Source: Ruminococcus sp. (lineage in GTDB: Bacteria > Bacillota > Clostridia > Oscillospirales > Ruminococcaceae). From it: DNA of 40,550 nucleotides. Below are positions 36,473 through 40,550 of this stretch, piece by piece. The DNA is taken from positions 1 through 40,550 of the forward strand of contig SVNO01000010.1 in the NCBI GenBank assembly GCA_015066845.1, given 5' to 3'. The notes under the pieces are model-generated. The model was not told the DNA's origin, did not search any database, and saw only the letters and a program-made list of their open reading frames with translations. Every line of letters starts with the position of its first letter. Position 1 is the first letter of the stretch. A program made the translations under genes and the position numbers.

Positions 36473-38311
36473 ATGAACGAACGACTGCCGTATCTTCGTG
36501 AAAAAACCGCACAGCTTACCACATCCCCCGGTGTTTACCTGATGAAGGACGAAAAGGGCGGTATTATCTATATCGGCAAAGCTAAAAATCTGAAAAACCG
36601 CGTCAGCAGCTACTTTCGGGTATCTGCTGACCATACGCCGAAAGTGGCAAAAATGGTGTCCCATGTGTGGGATTATGATTTCATTGTCACCGATTCGGAG
36701 TATGAAGCGCTGCTGCTTGAATGCAGTCTCATCAAGCAGCACAAGCCGCATTACAATATCCTGCTCAAGGATGACAAAGGCTATCATTATATTAAAATTT
36801 CCGATGAGCCCTTTCCCCGTATCACTGCCGAAAAGCAGAAAACAGGGGAGGGGCAGTACATCGGGCCATATACCGGCGGTTTTGTGACTAAGTCCACTGT
36901 GGAGGAAGTCAACACGGTATTCTGTCTGCCGACCTGCCAGAAAAAATTCCCCCAGATGTTCCGCAAGGGCAGACCATGCCTGAATTATCACATCAAACGA
37001 TGTATGGGACTTTGCAGGGGGACAATTTCGCAGGAGGACTATGCACAGATTATCAGTCAGGCAACCGCCTATATTCGCAGCGGCAGTACAGAATCTGTTC
37101 AGCGTATGGAACAGGAAATGGAAAAAGCGGCAGAACAGCTTGATTTTGAACGTGCCGCCATGCTCCGCGACCGCATCCGTGCCATTGAAAAGGCTGCGCA
37201 GTCGCAGAAGATCATTGACAACCGTTTCCGCGATGCCGATGTGATTGCAGCGGCGGACAGTCAGGAGGAGCTTTGCATTTCCGTGCTCATGTACCGCGGC
37301 GGCAGACTCCATGACAAGCAGACCTTTCATTTTATGGAACATGCAGATGAAGCAGAGCTGGAATCATTCGTGGCGCAGTTCTACCACGGCAGAACGGATT
37401 TGCCGAAGGTGATTCTTCTGGAAACGCCCATTGCCGACATGGAACTGCTCATGGAGCACTTTTCCGCGCAGGCTGGTTTCCGTGTAAAACTCCATGTGCC
37501 GCAGCGAGGGGATGGCGTACAGCTTGTGCGCATGTCTAAGCAGAATGCGGTGGAGCATATCGCTGTCCGGACAAACCGTACCGGAAAGGAACTGCTCGCA
37601 GTTGAGGCACTCGGAAAGCTGCTCGGAATGCCGCAGATTCCGAATTATATCGAAGCATATGACATTTCCAACCTTGCCTCGGAATCCATGGTGGCTGGCA
37701 TGGTCGTATTTGAAAACGGCAGACCGCTGAAAAAAGCATACAAACGTTTCACCATCAGGGAATCCACACTCCAGAATGACTATGCCTGTATGCAGGAGGT
37801 TATTCGCAGGCGGCTTTCCCATCTGCATGATGGCAGCGATGAGGGATTTTCCCGCAAACCCGACCTGATCCTGCTTGACGGCGGCAGGGGACATGTCAAT
37901 GCCGTTGCCCCCATCGTGGCAGAACTTGCACCGGATATCGCGCTCTATGGTATGGTAAAGGACAGCAAGCACCGCACACGCGCCATTGCAACGGGCGGCG
38001 GTGAAATCAGTGTTTCCGGTACAAAAAGCGCGTTCCATCTGCTGACGCGTATTCAGGATGAAGTGCACCGCTATTCCGTTGCTTTCATGCACAGTAAGCA
38101 TAAAAAACGCAGTTTTGCGTCAGAGCTTACGCAGGTGGAGGGCATCGGAGAAAAGCTGGCACAAAAGCTGATGCTGCATTTCAAGACGAAAGCTGCATTG
38201 CAGGAAGCAGATGTGGCAGCACTTGCGTCCACCGGAATCCCCATGAAAACGGCGCAGCGGCTCTATGACCATCTGCATCAATATGAATCGGCGTATCCCG
38301 ATGGGGAATAG
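36473..38311 (+). CDS. uvrC: UvrABC excinuclease subunit C
   Basis: Makes both incisions around the damage flagged by UvrA-UvrB. 612 residues. The N-terminal GIY-YIG nuclease has PGVYLMKDEKGGIIYIGKA (about 19-37); a UVR motif follows (LDFERAAMLRDRI); the RNase H-like C-terminal nuclease shows EAYDISNLAS and LILLDGGRGHVNAV with its catalytic acids; and the end is helix-hairpin-helix (LTQVEGIGEKLAQKL). ATG 36473 has AGGGGA five bases upstream; ATG 36440 in the same frame overlaps the previous stop but has no site, so the shorter form is preferred. It is about 13 kb from uvrB-uvrA. Confidence 0.97.
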   Translation: MNERLPYLREKTAQLTTSPGVYLMKDEKGGIIYIGKAKNLKNRVSSYFRVSADHTPKVAKMVSHVWDYDFIVTDSEYEALLLECSLIKQHKPHYNILLKDDKGYHYIKISDEPFPRITAEKQKTGEGQYIGPYTGGFVTKSTVEEVNTVFCLPTCQKKFPQMFRKGRPCLNYHIKRCMGLCRGTISQEDYAQIISQATAYIRSGSTESVQRMEQEMEKAAEQLDFERAAMLRDRIRAIEKAAQSQKIIDNRFRDADVIAAADSQEELCISVLMYRGGRLHDKQTFHFMEHADEAELESFVAQFYHGRTDLPKVILLETPIADMELLMEHFSAQAGFRVKLHVPQRGDGVQLVRMSKQNAVEHIAVRTNRTGKELLAVEALGKLLGMPQIPNYIEAYDISNLASESMVAGMVVFENGRPLKKAYKRFTIRESTLQNDYACMQEVIRRRLSHLHDGSDEGFSRKPDLILLDGGRGHVNAVAPIVAELAPDIALYGMVKDSKHRTRAIATGGGEISVSGTKSAFHLLTRIQDEVHRYSVAFMHSKHKKRSFASELTQVEGIGEKLAQKLMLHFKTKAALQEADVAALASTGIPMKTAQRLYDHLHQYESAYPDGE

Positions 38312-38329
38312 CGCATTGGAGGAATCAAT

Positions 38330-38884
38330 ATGAGAGTAATCACCGGAACAGCAAAGGGAATCCGTCTGCGTACACTGGAGGGACTCGATGTCCGCCCGAC
38401 CACTGATCGGGTGAAAGAGGGCATGTTCTCCTCTATTCAGTTTGAACTGTCCGGTTCTACCGTGCTCGATCTGTTTGCCGGCAGCGGTCAGCTTGGCATT
38501 GAAGCCCTGAGCCGCGGCGCAAAGCAGGCAGTGTTTGTGGATCATTCTCCGCAGGCAATTCGTGTGATAAAGGAAAATCTGGAAAAAACCGGTTTGCAAA
38601 GCAAGGCGCAGGTGTACCAGAAGGAATCCGAGCATTTCTTTGCGCTTTGTCCGGATGCATTTTTTGATTTTATGTTTCTGGATCCGCCCTACCGCATGGA
38701 TATTTTGCAGGAAATCCTGCCGGATTTGGTGCAGAAATTGAAGAAAACCGGTAAAATTATCTGCGAACACGAAAAAAATTTGGAAATGCCGGAAAAAATT
38801 TTCAATTTACAGTTGCAAAAGCAATATTTTTATGGTAAAATAGTAGTATCGGTATATGCATTCGAGGAGGAGGAATCGCAGTGA
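38330..38884 (+). CDS. rsmD: 16S rRNA (guanine966-N2)-methyltransferase
   Basis: SAM-dependent enzyme methylating G966 of 16S rRNA. 184 residues: GTAKGIRLRTLEG opening, TDRVKEGMFSSI, SAM loop DLFAGSGQLGIEALSRGA, and the catalytic FLDPPYRMD. GGAGGA lies before ATG 38330. The stop (TGA) overlaps the coaD GTG. Beside uvrC, it starts a small unit rsmD-coaD-coiled coil gene, and its end contains a likely promoter for coaD. Confidence 0.95.
   Translation: MRVITGTAKGIRLRTLEGLDVRPTTDRVKEGMFSSIQFELSGSTVLDLFAGSGQLGIEALSRGAKQAVFVDHSPQAIRVIKENLEKTGLQSKAQVYQKESEHFFALCPDAFFDFMFLDPPYRMDILQEILPDLVQKLKKTGKIICEHEKNLEMPEKIFNLQLQKQYFYGKIVVSVYAFEEEESQ
38813..38841 (+). promoter_or_regulatory. Probable internal promoter for coaD
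   Basis: TTGCAA (38813-38818), a 17-base spacer and TAAAAT (38836-38841) with an extended minus-10 TGG, inside the last codons of rsmD and 40 bases before the coaD start. It has the same TGG extension as the ligA and RluA promoters. Confidence 0.55.
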
Positions 38885-39378
38885 GACGAGTAGCAGTCTG
38901 TCCGGGCAGTTTTGATCCGGTTACTTTGGGACATCTTGATATTATAACACGCGCATCCACCTTGTTCGATAAGGTAATCGTTCTGATTTCCACCAATGCC
39001 AACAAAAGTACCGCAAGCTTTACTGCAACGGAACGTATGATGATGATTGCAGAAGCAACAGCACATCTGGATAATGTTGTGATCGACATTCTGGATGGAT
39101 TGCTGGTAGACTATGTAAAAAACGTGAAAGCGGTCGCGATTGTCAAAGGACTTCGCGCTGTTACGGACTTTGAGTATGAATTCCAGATGGCACTGACGAA
39201 CAAGGTGCTGTATGAAAATGCGGAAACTGTTTTTCTGACGACCAGCAAGGAAAATATGTACCTGAGTTCGAGCGTGGTGAAGCAGGTAGCCTATTTCGGC
39301 GGAGATATTAGCCCGTTTGTCCCTGCCTGCATTCTTGACACCATCCGCAGCCGACTTGTGAAGGAGGAGCACAAATGA
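38881..39378 (+). CDS. coaD: Phosphopantetheine adenylyltransferase
   Basis: Makes dephospho-CoA from 4'-phosphopantetheine and ATP. 165 residues starting with GTG 38881, which overlaps the rsmD stop (GTGA) and follows AGGAGGAGG. Hallmarks: VCPGSFDPVTLGHLDII (nucleotidyltransferase HxGH-type motif with GHLD), KGLRAVTDFEYEFQMALTN, and the C-terminal YLSSSVVKQVA. Its stop overlaps the next gene. Confidence 0.97.
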   Translation: MRRVAVCPGSFDPVTLGHLDIITRASTLFDKVIVLISTNANKSTASFTATERMMMIAEATAHLDNVVIDILDGLLVDYVKNVKAVAIVKGLRAVTDFEYEFQMALTNKVLYENAETVFLTTSKENMYLSSSVVKQVAYFGGDISPFVPACILDTIRSRLVKEEHK

Positions 39379-39908
39379 GTATTGACGAGATTCTGGATGA
39401 TATGGACGAGCTGCTCGATAAGGCAGCCGGTGTGCCGTTTGCATCCCATAAATCCATCATTGATGGAGAAAGACTGCGTGAGCTGATTAACGATGTTCGT
39501 CTGAATGTTCCGCAGGAAATCAAACATGCAAAAATGGTTGAATATGACCGCGACCGCATCCTCAAGGAAGCGGAAGCAAGAGCAGAGCTGATTGTCCGTC
39601 AGGCAGAGGAGCGCGCAAAGCAGCTGATGTCCGAGGAAGCAATCATCCGTGAAGCAAAGAAATATGCATCCGAGCTTGTAAGTAATGCAAAGGCAGAGTC
39701 CGAAGCCATCAAGAACGCAACAGATGTTTACATCGGCAAGCGTTTCAAGGAAGCAGAGAATTTCTTCTCCTCCGGCTTGCAGGATGTACAGCAGAGAAAG
39801 GCAAAGCTGGACAAGGTTCGCAAGAACAGCCAGCAGGCTTCTGCGCAGGCAACTGCATCCATTTCCAGAAAGCAGGTTCAGGCACAGCAGAAAGGCTCCA
39901 ATAGCTAA
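39375..39908 (+). CDS. Coiled-coil protein of unknown function (ATPase H-subunit-like)
   Basis: 177 residues, mostly charged helix. The central segment (about 60-140: ILKEAEARAELIVRQAEERAKQ and neighbours) is a continuous coiled coil resembling stalk proteins of ATP synthases or DivIVA-like proteins, which is why such genes are often called ATPase. The C-terminus is Gln/Ser/Ala-rich (QASAQATASISRK). There is no signal or membrane span. The ATGA overlap with coaD and AAGGAGGAG upstream show tight coupling. The function is unknown; its link to coaD and rsmD is common in clostridia from memory, not checked. Confidence 0.78.
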   Translation: MSIDEILDDMDELLDKAAGVPFASHKSIIDGERLRELINDVRLNVPQEIKHAKMVEYDRDRILKEAEARAELIVRQAEERAKQLMSEEAIIREAKKYASELVSNAKAESEAIKNATDVYIGKRFKEAENFFSSGLQDVQQRKAKLDKVRKNSQQASAQATASISRKQVQAQQKGSNS

Positions 39909-39942
39909 AGCGATACTGCACTGTCCTTTTTGCGGTATTGCT
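39909..39942 (+). other. Hairpin right after the coiled-coil gene
   Basis: AGCGATACTGCA (39909-39920) pairs with TGCGGTATTGCT (39931-39942) with two G-T wobbles. No T-run follows directly; it may protect the transcript end and precedes the main terminator. Confidence 0.45.
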
Positions 39943-39963
39943 CTAAGGTTTCAAAATAATTGC

Positions 39964-40000
39964 AATTCCCCTTGCCGCATGGCAGGGGGATTCTTCTTTT
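39964..40000 (+). terminator. Terminator of the rsmD-coaD unit
   Basis: A stem of about 12 pairs (39964-39976 with 39981-39992, one bulged T and one wobble) around GCAT, followed by a T-rich tail (CTTCTTTT). It is located between the coiled-coil gene and the xylanase. The region 39909-40175 (267 bases) otherwise holds a first hairpin, an AT-rich stretch, the xylanase promoter and its leader. Confidence 0.75.
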
Positions 40001-40079
40001 CTGAATACAGAATGTAAATGAAAAACATGAAAAATATGAAAAAATTTCATATAAGTTCAAGAAATTTTCAAGATTTGTA

Positions 40080-40088
40080 TGATATACT
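40080..40088 (+). promoter_or_regulatory. Extended minus-10 promoter of the xylanase gene
   Basis: TGATATACT (TGn plus TATACT, 40080-40088) in a very AT-rich stretch. No good minus-35 at 16-18 bases is seen, so an activator may be needed. It would leave a leader of about 80 bases, with a small GCTG/CAGC hairpin near 40126-40139, before the start at 40176. Confidence 0.55.
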
Positions 40089-40175
40089 GTGAATATAGAA
40101 CAAAGCGTCTATGGTATGAATGGTGCTGTCAAGGCAGCTAAAATCATGAATCATCTTTGAAAGGTGGCAGATATT

Positions 40176-40550
40176 ATGAAAAAAACGCGTAAATCTAAGG
40201 TACTGAGTGCGGTTCTGTCTGTAGTAATGGGCGTGTCCATGCTTCCGCAGGCTGCAATCACTTCTTTTGCAGCTGCAGGAGACGTGCTCAGCGTAGGCAA
40301 CGGCAGAAATCAGCACAAGGGTGTCAGCGACAACTTCAGTTATGAAGTGTGGATTGACACGACCGGCGGCACCGGTACAATGACACTTGGTAAGGGCGCA
40401 ACATTCAAGGCTGAATGGAGTGCAAGCGTTCCCTCAGGTAACTTCCTCGCTCGTCGTGGTCTGGACTTCGGTTCCACCAAGAGAGCAACTGACTACGATT
40501 ACATCGGTCTGGACTACGAGGCTGACTATCGTCAGACCGGCAGCAGCAGC
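40176..40550 (+). CDS. Secreted GH11 xylanase, 3' end outside window
   Basis: The first 125 codons of an open frame that continues past the window. Residues 1-33 are a signal peptide: basic KKTRKSK, hydrophobic VLSAVLSVVMGVSML, then an AITSFA cleavage region. The mature part matches the GH11 jelly-roll start: FSYEVWIDTTGGTGTM, FKAEWSASVPSGNFLARRG and IGLDYEADYRQTG; the two catalytic glutamates should lie beyond the edge. GH11 enzymes cut the beta-1,4-xylan backbone outside the cell, fitting a fibre-degrading gut bacterium; further domains (CBM, dockerin, esterase) are possible downstream. AAGGTGG lies seven to eight bases before ATG 40176. Confidence 0.9.
   Translation, partial: MKKTRKSKVLSAVLSVVMGVSMLPQAAITSFAAAGDVLSVGNGRNQHKGVSDNFSYEVWIDTTGGTGTMTLGKGATFKAEWSASVPSGNFLARRGLDFGSTKRATDYDYIGLDYEADYRQTGSSS

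Overview
The window reads as chromosome of a Gram-positive gut clostridium, most likely a Ruminococcus-like member of the Oscillospiraceae. The evidence is indirect: roughly even GC, strong AGGAGG ribosome binding sites, a GatCAB amidotransferase, a sporulation gene (yunB), a purine pathway of the clostridial type with a PurO-like IMP cyclohydrolase and a stand-alone AICAR transformylase, and a secreted GH11 xylanase at the right edge. Almost everything is on the + strand; only one RluA-type pseudouridine synthase is on the minus strand. No tRNA, rRNA, CRISPR array or complete transposase gene was seen, and no gene-free stretch exceeds 300 bases (the longest is 39909-40175, about 267 bases).

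Layout. 1-8411: histidine operon hisC(partial)-hisB-hisH, then a 4.6 kb block of seven accessory genes (1929-6522), then hisA-hisF-hisI. The block holds a GNAT acetyltransferase fusion, two unknown proteins, a two-helix membrane protein, an SMI1/KNR4 protein, and three small proteins. It looks like an immunity-type accessory cassette sitting between hisH and hisA, and its 3.9-6.0 kb part has very different GATC density from the his genes. 8502-9918: a cysteine-rich protein and the sporulation protein YunB. 10019-15156: ligA and gatC-gatA-gatB. 15288-17632: an AI-2E family permease convergent with an RluA-like synthase. 17740-23393: radC, uvrB and uvrA, with a 65-base inverted-repeat element between uvrB and uvrA. 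23495-27035: Mrp-type Fe-S carrier, a small GNAT, a polyprenol-phosphate type glycosyltransferase and a WG-repeat-like membrane-anchored protein.

27147-35807 is a purine cluster: purE, a purF homologue that lacks the N-terminal catalytic cysteine, purM, purN, a PurO-like IMP cyclohydrolase, a small HAD-like protein, the AICAR transformylase, an unrelated lipoprotein, and purD. Together these cover several steps from PRPP to IMP; purC, purB, purL/Q/S and purK are not in the window. 35820-39908: a membrane protein, uvrC, rsmD, coaD and a coiled-coil protein, closed by a good terminator. 40176-end: the start of the GH11 xylanase with its own promoter region.

The observations most worth following are the accessory cassette inside the his operon with its compositional break, the Cys-to-Gly PurF homologue, the miniature-element-like repeat between uvrB and uvrA, a terminator-like hairpin inside the first codons of yunB, and paired palindromic hairpins ahead of purE. 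All product names are from recognised motifs by reading; no database search was run.
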